NCBI GenBank assembly: GCA_963699105.1 | Contig: CAVOTI010000004.1 | Coordinates: 558,001-622,000 of the forward strand | Source: Bog-756 sp963699105 | Lineage (GTDB): Bacteria > Actinomycetota > Acidimicrobiia > Acidimicrobiales > RAAP-2 | Reading direction: 5' to 3' | Length of the DNA: 64,000 nt | Part shown: piece by piece, positions 8,998 to 17,493 of the stretch | Layout of the letters: each line of letters opens with the position of its first letter | Numbering within the stretch: position 1 is the first letter of the stretch | Notes under the pieces: model-generated | Told to the model about the DNA's origin: nothing | The model's database searches: none | Seen by the model: only the letters and a program-made list of their open reading frames with translations | Position numbers and translations under genes: made by a program

Positions 8998-10125
8998 GTG
9001 CATCTTGTCTCCCTGGCCGTCTCCGACTTCCGCAACATCACCGAAACGGAGATCCGACCGGACGCCACCGGCACCACGGTGATCACCGGTGTCAACGGGG
9101 CGGGCAAGACGAGCGTGCTGGAAGCCATCGACTACCTGGCCTCCCTGCAGTCCTTCCGCGGATCGCCGAAAGAGGCGATGGTGCGACGGGGAGCTCCGCA
9201 CTCGATCATCAGGGCCGAGACACTGGTCGAAGGACGCACGGTGACCATCGATGCCGAGATCACCGCGGAAGGACGGTCCCGCATCCTGGTCAACGGGCAG
9301 ACGGTCCGCCGCCGCAGTGACCTCCACCAGGCACTGCGAACCACGGTGTTCTCCCCCGAGGAGATCGGAGTGGTCCGGGGCGGCCCGGCCGAACGGCGGA
9401 GGTTCCTCGATGAGACCCTGTCGGTGATCGATCCGAAGGCGGCCCGGGCCGCCGAGGACCTCGACCGGGTGTTACGCCAAAGGGGCGCCCTGCTCCGGAA
9501 CAATCGCCGGACACTCAGTCCCGAGGTGGCCACGACCCTCGATGTGTGGGATGCGCGTCTGGACCAGGCCGGGACCCCCCTGGTCGAGGCCCGGGAGGCC
9601 CTGACCGTCGAGCTGGCCCCGATCACCTCCGTCCACTACTCGCGACTGGCCGGACGGGACATCGATGTCGGTCTGATCTACCGCCGATCGTGGTCGGGCC
9701 GGCTGGACGAGGCATTGGCGGCTTCGCGCCGCAGTGACCTCGAACGGGGTGCGACCCTGGTCGGACCGCACCGCGACGAACTGGAGCTGACACTGGACGG
9801 CCTGCCCAGCCGCACCCACGCGTCACAGGGTGAGCAGCGGTCACTGGCCCTGGCCCTGCAACTGGCCGCCCATCAACTGGCCACCGAGCGGCTGGGATCG
9901 GCCCCCCTCCTGCTTCTGGACGACGTCTTCTCCGAGCTCGACCCCTTCCGGTCCCGGGCGTTGTTGGCCGGCCTCCCCCCCGGCCAAGCCCTGTTGACCA
10001 CCGCCCTTCCGGCGCCACCCGAGGTGTCAGCGGCCAAGGTGTACTCGCTGGCCCCGGGGGGCCGGGTCGGGGCCCCGGGGGGGCCGACTCCGGGGTCGCA
10101 GGGGGATCAGATCAGTGGCCCCTGA
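8998..10125 (+). CDS. recF: DNA replication and repair protein RecF
   Basis: RecF is an SMC-like ATPase that helps load RecA at ssDNA gaps. GTG 8998 begins a 375-residue protein with FRNITETEIRP, Walker A at residues 31-39 (GVNGAGKTS), an ABC signature near SQGEQRSLALALQL and Walker B LLLLDDVFSELD. There is no clear ribosome site, which suggests coupling with dnaN. It overlaps the next gene by 11 bp. Confidence 0.95.
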   Translation: MHLVSLAVSDFRNITETEIRPDATGTTVITGVNGAGKTSVLEAIDYLASLQSFRGSPKEAMVRRGAPHSIIRAETLVEGRTVTIDAEITAEGRSRILVNGQTVRRRSDLHQALRTTVFSPEEIGVVRGGPAERRRFLDETLSVIDPKAARAAEDLDRVLRQRGALLRNNRRTLSPEVATTLDVWDARLDQAGTPLVEAREALTVELAPITSVHYSRLAGRDIDVGLIYRRSWSGRLDEALAASRRSDLERGATLVGPHRDELELTLDGLPSRTHASQGEQRSLALALQLAAHQLATERLGSAPLLLLDDVFSELDPFRSRALLAGLPPGQALLTTALPAPPEVSAAKVYSLAPGGRVGAPGGPTPGSQGDQISGP

Positions 10126-10432
10126 TCCCTCCCGGGAGGATGGCGGCCCGCGGCCCCTCGGGGCGTCGCTCGACGCGGTCTCGAAGAAACTGGGGATGAA
10201 CGACTCGAGAGGATTGGGCCGTCTGTTCGCCAACTGGGAGGAGCTGGTGGGACCAGCCGTCGCCGCTCACGTAAAGCCTGTCCGTCTCGATGCGGAAGCC
10301 CTGGTGGTGACGGTGGACCACCCGGCGTGGGCCACCCAGGTCCGACACCTGGGGGACGAACTGCTCGACCGGGTGGCCGACGAAGTCGGGGTGTCCCGAC
10401 CCAACCGGGTCGAGATACGGGTCCGGCGCTAA
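10115..10432 (+). CDS. DUF721 / DciA-like protein
   Basis: A 105-residue protein of the DUF721 family, with LGRLFANWEELVGPAVAAHV and LVVTVDHPAWATQVRHL as its conserved segments. DciA proteins of this family load the replicative helicase in bacteria without DnaC. That role is family knowledge and untested here. The position between recF and gyrB is the standard actinobacterial one. The start overlaps the recF end. Confidence 0.85.
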   Translation: MAPDPSREDGGPRPLGASLDAVSKKLGMNDSRGLGRLFANWEELVGPAVAAHVKPVRLDAEALVVTVDHPAWATQVRHLGDELLDRVADEVGVSRPNRVEIRVRR

Positions 10433-10603
10433 TTCGGCCCAGAATCCGGCCTGGCATCGGTCTGGTGTGTCACTGCTGAGGGCTACACTGGAGCATTGGA
10501 ATCGGGGAATGGCGACCGTCTTCGAAATAGCGCTGAGCGCGGTGAAGACAGCTTCGTTGCACTGGTTCCCGATCAGTCAATCGGAGTTGGAAAGGGCGCG
10601 CCT

Positions 10604-12541
10604 GTGGCGCTGGGACTAGAGGACAGCAGCGACAGCTACGAGGCCGAGGACATCACGGTACTGAAGGGTCTCGACCCGGTGCGGAAACGACCGGGGATGT
10701 ACATCGGATCGACGGGGCCGACCGGGCTCCATCACCTGGTGTGGGAGGTAGTCGACAACGCCGTCGACGAGGCCATGGCCGGCTACTGCACCCAGATCGA
10801 CACCACCTTGCTGGCTGACGGGGGAGTACGGGTCAGTGACAACGGACGCGGCATTCCCACCGGCCCCATGAAGGAGCACAAAGGTAAGTCGGCGGCCGAA
10901 GTCGTGCTCACCACGCTCCATGCCGGAGGGAAGTTCGGTGAGGGCGGCGGCTACAAGGTCTCCGGAGGACTCCACGGGGTGGGGGTGTCGGTGGTCAATG
11001 CTCTGTCCACCCGGCTCATCCTGGAGATCGACCGCGACGGCGATCATCACGTGCTGGAGTTCGAGGATGGTGGCAAGCCCACCGGAAAGCTCGAGATCAC
11101 CGGCAGGGCGCCCCGGGGGAGGACGGGAACGACGGTCACGTTCTGGCCTGACGCCGGCATCTTCGAGGATGTCGAGTTCCGGGCCCAGACGGTGATGGAG
11201 CGCCTGCAGGTGATGGCGTTCCTCAACAAGGGCCTCGAGATCCGGTTTGCCGACGAGCGCCCCGACGGCAAGGCGTCCCAGGTGTTCAAGTACAAGGACG
11301 GCATCGTCGACTACGTCCGCCACCTCAACGCCTCGAAGGAGGCTCTCTTCCGCAAGGTCAGCTCGCTGGAGCAGCGCGAGGCGGAAATGGAGGTGGAGAT
11401 CGCCCTCCAGTGGAACACCGGCTTCTACGAGAGCATCCACTCGTTCGCCAACGGCATCTCCACCATCGACGGGGGTATGCACGAGGAGGGCTTCAAGAAG
11501 GCGCTCACCAATGTGGCCAACAAGTACGCCCGGAACAAGGGGGCGTTGAAAGAGAAGGACGACAACCTCCTGGGCGAGGACATCCGGGAGGGTCTCACCG
11601 CCATCATCTCGGTCCGTCTGCAGGATCCTCAGTTCGAGGGGCAGACCAAGGCCAAGCTGGGGAACGTGCCGGTCCGATCACTGGTCGAGCGGGCCACCAA
11701 CGAGAAGCTGGCCGACTGGTTCGAGGAGAACCCCCGCGAGGCCAACCAGATCATCCAGAAGGGACTGCTGGCCGCCCGGGCCCGGGTGGCGGCCCGCTCG
11801 GCCCGTGACCTGACCCGCCGCAAGTCGGCTCTGGACGGTGCCGGGCTGCCGGGAAAGTTGGTGGACTGCTCGTCTCGGGACCCCCGCGAGAGCGAGCTGT
11901 TCATCGTCGAGGGCAACTCGGCCGGCGGATCGGCCAAGGATGCCCGGAACCCCCGGTCGCAGGCCATCCTGCCGATCCGGGGAAAGATCCTCAACGTCGA
12001 ACGGGCCCGCATCGACAAGATGTTGAAGAACACCGAGATCCAAGCGCTGATCTCCGCCATCGGCGCCGGTCTGGCCGAGGACTTCGACATCGCCAAGATC
12101 CGCTACCACAAGATCATCATCCTGGCCGACGCCGACGTCGACGGGTCCCACATCCGGACCCTGTTGCTGACGTTCTTCTTCCGACAGATGAAAGAGCTGG
12201 TGGAAGGGGGGTTCGTCTATGTGGCCCAACCGCCGCTGTACTCGACCGAGGTGGGCAAGGAAAAGGTCTATCTGAAGGACGACCAGGCCAAGGAAGCGTT
12301 CATGGTCGAGCACCCCACCCACACCAAGGAGTTCCAACGGCTGAAGGGTCTCGGAGAGATGGACTACACCGAGCTGCGGGAGACCACCATGGACCCCGGC
12401 AAACGGTCGCTCCTCCAGATCGCCGTCGAACAGGCGGCCATCGCCGACGAAGTCTGCTCCGTGCTGATGGGCGAGGACGTCGACCTGCGCCGGACGTTCA
12501 TCCAGACCAACGCCAAGGACGTCCGTTTCCTCGACATCTGA
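10604..12541 (+). CDS. gyrB: DNA gyrase subunit B
   Basis: GyrB is the ATPase subunit of gyrase. I choose GTG 10604 (VALGLEDSSD) because GGAAAGG stands 8 bp upstream and 645 residues is a normal length. The open frame extends to a TTG at 10496. Visible are the GHKL motif WEVVDNAVDEA, the glycine loop GGLHGVGVSVVNALS, the TOPRIM motif EGNSAGGSAKDARN and DADVDGSHIRTLLL, and the C-terminal RRTFIQTNAKDVRFLDI. It is intact. Confidence 0.96.
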   Translation: MALGLEDSSDSYEAEDITVLKGLDPVRKRPGMYIGSTGPTGLHHLVWEVVDNAVDEAMAGYCTQIDTTLLADGGVRVSDNGRGIPTGPMKEHKGKSAAEVVLTTLHAGGKFGEGGGYKVSGGLHGVGVSVVNALSTRLILEIDRDGDHHVLEFEDGGKPTGKLEITGRAPRGRTGTTVTFWPDAGIFEDVEFRAQTVMERLQVMAFLNKGLEIRFADERPDGKASQVFKYKDGIVDYVRHLNASKEALFRKVSSLEQREAEMEVEIALQWNTGFYESIHSFANGISTIDGGMHEEGFKKALTNVANKYARNKGALKEKDDNLLGEDIREGLTAIISVRLQDPQFEGQTKAKLGNVPVRSLVERATNEKLADWFEENPREANQIIQKGLLAARARVAARSARDLTRRKSALDGAGLPGKLVDCSSRDPRESELFIVEGNSAGGSAKDARNPRSQAILPIRGKILNVERARIDKMLKNTEIQALISAIGAGLAEDFDIAKIRYHKIIILADADVDGSHIRTLLLTFFFRQMKELVEGGFVYVAQPPLYSTEVGKEKVYLKDDQAKEAFMVEHPTHTKEFQRLKGLGEMDYTELRETTMDPGKRSLLQIAVEQAAIADEVCSVLMGEDVDLRRTFIQTNAKDVRFLDI

Positions 12542-12609
12542 GGATCGTCGTCGGATTCGGTGCGGCGCCGCCGCCGCCCGGGACCAGAGAACAGGGATAG
12601 GAACGCTGT

Positions 12610-15098
12610 ATGCCAAAACGTAACGACGATGGCCCGGGCGGGTCGGACACCGACACCGATGTCTCGGGATTCATCGAACCCATCGAGATCCAAGAGGAGA
12701 TGGAGCGGTCCTTCCTCGAGTACTCGATGTCGGTCATCGTGTCGCGGGCCCTGCCCGACGTGCGTGACGGCCTGAAGCCGGTCCATCGCCGCATCCTCTA
12801 CTCGATGTACGACCAGCGACTGTTGCCCGACCGGCCGAGGAACAAGTGCGCCAAGGTGGTGGGCGACGTGATGGGGTCCTACCACCCCCACGGTGACTCC
12901 TCGATCTACGAGGCGCTGGCCCGCATGGTCCAGGAATTCTCGATGCGCCACCCGCTGGTCGACGGGCACGGGAACTTCGGTGGCACCGGTCCCGACGAAG
13001 GTCCGGCAGCCATGCGTTACACGGAGTGCCGTCTGGGAGCTCTCGCCCTCGAGCTGATGAGCGGCATCGACCAGGAGACGGTGGACTTCATCCCGAACTA
13101 CGACGCCACCACCGAGGAGCCGACGGTCCTGCCCGCTCGGTTTCCCAACATCCTGGTCAACGGGTCCCAAGGCATCGCGGTGGGGATGGCCACCAACATC
13201 GCCCCCCACAATCTGGGCGAGGTCATCGACGCCACCACGCACCTCCTCGAACACCCCGAGGCCACGCCCGACGAACTCATGGAGTTCGTCAAGGGACCCG
13301 ACTTCCCGACCGGCGCCCTCATCCTGGGTCGCCAGGGCATCCTCGACGCCATGCGGACCGGCAGGGGGTCCATCAAGCTGCGGGCGGTGGCGGAGATCGA
13401 AGAGGGTCGGGCCGGAGAGACCCGCATCGTGGTGTCGGAGATGCCCTATCAGACTTCGATCGCCTCGGTCTCGAAGAAGATCGAGGACCTCGTACGGGCC
13501 GGTGACCTCGACGGGATCGCCGAGGCCCAGGACGACTCCTCGGGCGGTAAGACCCGACTGGTGATCCGGCTCAAACGGGACGCCAACGCCAACGTGGTCC
13601 TCAACAACCTGTTCAAGCAGACTCCGATGCAGACCACGTTCAGTGTCAACGCCGTCGCCTTGGTGGACGGGGTCCCCCGAACGCTGAACCTGGCTCAGAT
13701 GCTGACCCACTACGTGGCCCACCAGATCGAGGTGGTCACCCGCCGGTCGGAGTTCCTGCTCGAGAAGGCCCGCTCCCGGGCCCATGTCGTCGAGGGGCTC
13801 CTCAAGGCCATCGACATGCTGGACGCAGTCATCGCCGCCATCCGGGCCTCGGACGACCGACCGGCCGCTCTCGAGGCGTTGCAGGCCGAGCCCTTCGAGT
13901 TCTCCGAGGAGCAGGCCGCCCACATCCTGGACATGACCCTGGCCCGCCTGACCCGGTTGGGCCGCTCCAATCTCGAAGAGGAGCTGGCCAAACTGCTGGA
14001 GGAGATCGCCGAGCTCGAGTCGATCCTGGCCGACCCGGCCAAGCTGCGGGGCGTCATCGCCTCGGAGCTGGGTGAGATCCGCGAGAAGTTCGCCGACGAG
14101 CGCCGGACGGTGATCACCCACGATCCGGGGGACATGAACGTCGAGGACCTGGTGGACGACGAGGAGTTGGTGGTCACCATGAGCCGGGCCGGATACGTGA
14201 AGGCGGTCTCGGCCGACGCCTTCCGGACCCAGGGTCGGGGCGGCCGCGGGATCCAGGGGGCCAAACTCAAAGAGGAGGACCTGATCGACGGGGTCGTCCA
14301 CACTTCGTCCCACGCCCACCTTCTGCTGTTCTCGAACCGGGGGCGGGTGTTCCGGCTCCGGGCTCTCGAGATCCCCATGAAGGAGCGAACAGCCCGGGGT
14401 ACGGCCATCGTCAATCTGCTCCCGCTGGCGCCGGGCGAGGTCATCCAGGCCATCATCGGCACCCGCGACTTCCCGGCCGACCACTTCCTGGTGTTCTCCA
14501 CCAAGTTGGGACAGATCAAGAAGACGTCGTTCACCGAGTACGACAAATCACGTCGCGAGGGCTTCATCGCCATCAACCTGCGCGACGGCGACGAACTGGT
14601 GAGGGTGGTGGAGACACACGGTGATGACGACGTCTTCCTCGTCACCCGGTCGGGGATGACCATCCGTTTCTCCGAGCAGGACGTGCGGGCCATGGGACGC
14701 GACGCCGCCGGAGTACGGGGCGTCCGACTGAAGGCCGGCGACGAGGTCGTCTCCTGCGACGTGGCCCGGGACGAAGCGGACATACTCCTGGTCACCGATG
14801 CCGGATACGGCAAGCGGACCAAGGTGGAACGTTTCAATCGGCAGGCCAGAGGCGGGCAGGGCGTGCGGGGCATACGGCTCACCGCCAAACGCGGGCCGTG
14901 TGGTGGCTGCGTTCATGGCCGGACTGGAGGACGAGATCCTGCTCGATCTCCACGTCCGGGGTGGTCATCCGGACCGCAGTGCGAGAGATCGCCTCGCAGG
15001 GCAGGGATGCCACCGGGGTGCGGGTCATGAATCTCGACGGGGGCGATGCCGTGGCCGCCGTGGCACCGGTGGCCGGCGAGGAGTCGGGGGAGCTGTAG
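12610..15098 (+). CDS. gyrA: DNA gyrase subunit A (two frameshifts near the 3' end)
   Basis: GyrA cuts and rejoins DNA. The catalytic tyrosine is Tyr137 in AMRYTECRL. The quinolone-region loop reads HPHGDSSIYEALARM, with Glu where E. coli has Asp87. The GyrA box is QGRGGRGIQG. The reading frame breaks twice: an apparent extra G in GCGGG at 14893-14895 and an extra base at about 14945. Correcting both gives an uninterrupted C-terminal domain through TSGVVIRTAVREIASQG to GEESGEL at 15098. Without correction the frame ends at 15030 in unrelated residues. Sequencing or assembly indels are the simplest explanation. Confidence 0.95.
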
Positions 15099-15282
15099 CG
15101 GAGCCCGGGGTGCCTCGGTGGGTCTGTCCGGGTCGGGGCCGCCGCCGACGTACACTTTCAGGCGCCGTGCACCCGACCAGCCCGCTCTTCCGTCATTCCC
15201 CCACCCGGAAGGCCACAGGCAGAATGGGGTTTGCAGTCGAGAGGCAAATCAAAAGGGATCGGTGAATCACGTCTTCCCTCAC

Positions 15283-15323
15283 GGGGCTATAGCTCAGTCG
15301 GTTAGAGCGCAGCACTGATAATG
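15283..15323 (+). tRNA. tRNA-Ile(GAT) 5' fragment, truncated after the anticodon loop
   Basis: The acceptor 5' strand GGGGCTA (15283-15289), the D arm GCTC-loop-GAGC (15292-15308), the anticodon stem CAGCA and loop CTGATAA with anticodon GAT (15317-15319) match tRNA-Ile exactly. The 3' anticodon stem should read TGCTG but diverges after TG at 15323. No variable loop, T arm or 3' acceptor strand follows within about 800 bp. gyrA followed by tRNA-Ile is common in actinobacteria. This is a broken tRNA at a genomic junction. Confidence 0.8.
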
Positions 15324-15497
15324 AGATCCGAGCTGTATTTCCGGACGGTGCCAGACGGCGCAACATGGCCTGAGCTGCGTTGATGTAGGCAGACCACGAC
15401 ACCCAACAACGTCGGTGGGTCGGAGTTGTAGTCCAAGCTGTAGTCCAGAGATTCGGTTAAGCGAGTTGCCTGACCAACCTGGGATTCTCCATCAGCT

Positions 15498-15530
15498 CAA
15501 ACTCGACCCCCCTTCCGCTGGTCGAGTTTG
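15498..15530. terminator. Hairpin with 11-bp perfect stem
   Basis: CAAACTCGACC (15498-15508) pairs perfectly with GGTCGAGTTTG (15520-15530) across an 11-nt loop. No T-run follows, so it may be a terminator for either strand or an attachment-site arm near the tRNA junction. Confidence 0.45.
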
Positions 15531-15547
15531 TACCTCTCTGCCATCTA

Positions 15548-15972
15548 CGTCAGCCCGGCCAAGCAGGCCAACCGCTCCTCGGGGGTAGTGCCGTAGCCCG
15601 CGCCCGTGAAGGGCCCGTGAGGATCGGCCCGCCATGGGGCGGCCGGGCCGCGGTCGTAGTGGGTGTCGAACCGAAACGATCCCTCTCAGGTCTCGACGAC
15701 GACCAGGTGGAGGACATCGAGGCGGTGGGAGCGAACGACGAAATCGGTGAGCGTCGGCCGATCGTCTCGAAGGTATTGGAGTCCTCCCGGATGGAGCAAG
15801 CCCAGTCTATGAAGGGGAGGCGATCCCCTCCGGGACAGTGGTGGCCACGAAGTCTCCGGCTACGCGCCGGACGTACCCGGCCGACTGACAGCGGATCCTT
15901 TTGCCAAAGGGCACGTTGGGGGTAGAAGCGGTACGCGGTGGCATTGGCGGCGAAGTCGGGGGCGAGGCGCAT
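15548..15972 (-). pseudogene. Possible decayed gene remnant, unknown function
   Basis: Reading leftward, the start MRLAPDFAANATAYRFYPQR looks protein-like. It passes into another frame (GDFVATTVPEGIAS) and ends in a third (DTHYDRGPAAPWRADPHG then EERLACLAGLT). In-frame stops intervene. I cannot name the family. It may be a real frameshifted gene or chance. Confidence 0.2.
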
Positions 15973-16112
15973 CGGGGGAAGGGTACGGGGGAGCCTTGGT
16001 TCTCTTACCGTCCCACCCATCCCACCGTCGGCGTGCCCATATCAAGTTCAACCGCCCCGAGCTGTCAATATGGATTGGGTGCGCGGTGTATCGTGATCCG
16101 GGCCCGGGCATC

Positions 16113-16835
16113 ATGAAGGGAAGCCCAGCTCACCCGTTCAGTGTGAGTGCGGTAGTTTTCGATCTCTTCATTACCCTCACGGACTTTGATATCGAGCGTC
16201 AGCGTCCACAGATGACAGCTGAACTGGCACACGCTCTGCACGTCGATCCCGAAGCTTTCTCGTCCCTGATGAGGAGCACCTTTACCGCTCGAACCACCGG
16301 AGCGACGGGGGACCTGTACACCACCCTCGAAGGTATGGCCTGTTCGCTTGGCGGTAGGCCAACACCGGAAGCGATTTACCGAACGGTCGCGTTACGTATC
16401 GCACAGGAGCGACGTCTCCTAACTCCTAGGGCCGACGTCCTCGACACTCTGGCTCGGCTCAAGAGCAACGGATATCGCATTGGAGTGATCACGGACTGCA
16501 CAGTTGAACTGCCGGGGCTATGGCCGACACTTCCATATGCCGACCTTGTGGACGGCACGGTCTTTTCATGCGACCTTGGATGCCGAAAGCCGGCAGCGGC
16601 GCTCTACGTGGCTTCGGCACGTGGGCTGGGTGTTCCGATTGAACGCTGCCTGTACATTGGTGACGGGGGTAGTCAAGAATTGAGTGGTGCAGCCTCCGCC
16701 GGCATGATCGCCGCGATGCTAAAAACCCCATTCGGCGATGATTTCCGCTATGACGCCGAGCGTGATTGGCAGGGGCCGATCTTGGAGGGTATTGCAGACG
16801 TAATGAGCCTTATTCGCCTGTCAGCGAAGAGTTAG
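16113..16835 (+). CDS. HAD-superfamily hydrolase
   Basis: The 240-residue protein has HAD motif I AVVFDLFITLTDFD (nucleophile Asp), motif II as GVITDCT, the lysine motif CRKPAAALY and motif III/IV GDGGSQELSGAASAG. These enzymes are usually small-molecule phosphatases or dehalogenases of subfamily IA. The ATG at 16113 is preferred over upstream starts because the family core begins about 15 residues later. It converges on the dTMP-kinase-like gene with a 43-bp gap, so it flanks the minus-strand cluster rather than sharing its transcript. Substrate unknown. Confidence 0.85.
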   Translation: MKGSPAHPFSVSAVVFDLFITLTDFDIERQRPQMTAELAHALHVDPEAFSSLMRSTFTARTTGATGDLYTTLEGMACSLGGRPTPEAIYRTVALRIAQERRLLTPRADVLDTLARLKSNGYRIGVITDCTVELPGLWPTLPYADLVDGTVFSCDLGCRKPAAALYVASARGLGVPIERCLYIGDGGSQELSGAASAGMIAAMLKTPFGDDFRYDAERDWQGPILEGIADVMSLIRLSAKS

Positions 16836-16878
16836 GTCGGCAAAACTTGTCACAAGAACCAAGATACAGACGACCACC

Positions 16879-17493
16879 TCAGAACGACGAGAGGACCACG
16901 TCAGCGATAGCACCTGGATCCATCTGGCTTGTGTCGAATGAGAGCAGCGCACCAGCGGCAAGTGGAGGTGATGCGAACACGGAAGAAGCCTCTATCACAA
17001 AGGTCTCCCAATCGTCGTCCCACGACTCACCGCGGTCAAACGCACGAGCGCGGAGCAGTTCGATGGGTGCCGAAAGCACCACTGACAACGTTGGCTCGGG
17101 CATGGGCTGGAACACTGCCGCCAACAATGAATGAGCGGCTGCCTCACCAATGGACGGCTTCATGACGACGAACTGATAGACGTACTTCGACAGGTACCCC
17201 CGGTCGCACAGGACGACTGCACCCCGGGTCAGAGCAGGACGGATCAGTGAATCGAAACGCTGCCAGAACTCCCCAAGGAATACTAAGGATTGGCCGACCA
17301 AGGATTCCGAGTAGACGTGCGGGTGGCGCTTGACTGTCTCGCGAAGGAATCGTCCTACAGGGTCGTCATTGAACTCGTCGACGACGAGCACGTCCTCAAA
17401 TCGCTCCCGGAGCACATTTACCAGCGTTGTCTTTCCCGCTGCTTCGACTCCGTCGATCGAGATCCAGGTCTGTTTTCCGCTGTCCATAGTCAT
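16879..17493 (-). CDS. Thymidylate-kinase-like P-loop kinase
   Basis: A 204-residue P-loop protein with Walker A GVEAAGKTTLVNVL and the DRx segment VVLCDRGYLSKYVYQF typical of dTMP kinases. A LID-like Arg-rich stretch (LRARAFDRGESWDDDW) follows. It would phosphorylate a nucleotide or a nucleotide-like molecule; the substrate cannot be read. Its start overlaps the NACHT stop as ATGA, so it is translationally coupled to the MPE-NACHT gene. That makes it a cluster member and not the housekeeping tmk. Confidence 0.8.
   Translation of the reverse strand: MTMDSGKQTWISIDGVEAAGKTTLVNVLRERFEDVLVVDEFNDDPVGRFLRETVKRHPHVYSESLVGQSLVFLGEFWQRFDSLIRPALTRGAVVLCDRGYLSKYVYQFVVMKPSIGEAAAHSLLAAVFQPMPEPTLSVVLSAPIELLRARAFDRGESWDDDWETFVIEASSVFASPPLAAGALLSFDTSQMDPGAIADVVLSSF

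Larger units (their letters stand above)
15324..16112. other. Junction region without a clear gene
   Basis: This 789-bp stretch directly follows the truncated tRNA. It has the phrase GTAGTCC twice (about 15428 and 15440), a strong hairpin at 15498-15530 and fragments that look like a decayed minus-strand gene. No integrase is recognisable in it. Confidence 0.5.

Noticed and set aside
15283..15560. Group I intron inside tRNA-Ile
   Set aside because: No 3' half of the tRNA follows and no intron core elements are apparent. The break is also inside the 3' anticodon stem rather than at a usual intron site.
16879..17493. Housekeeping thymidylate kinase tmk
   Set aside because: It is translationally coupled to a NACHT gene inside an island cluster. 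The chromosomal tmk would be expected elsewhere with holB-like neighbours.
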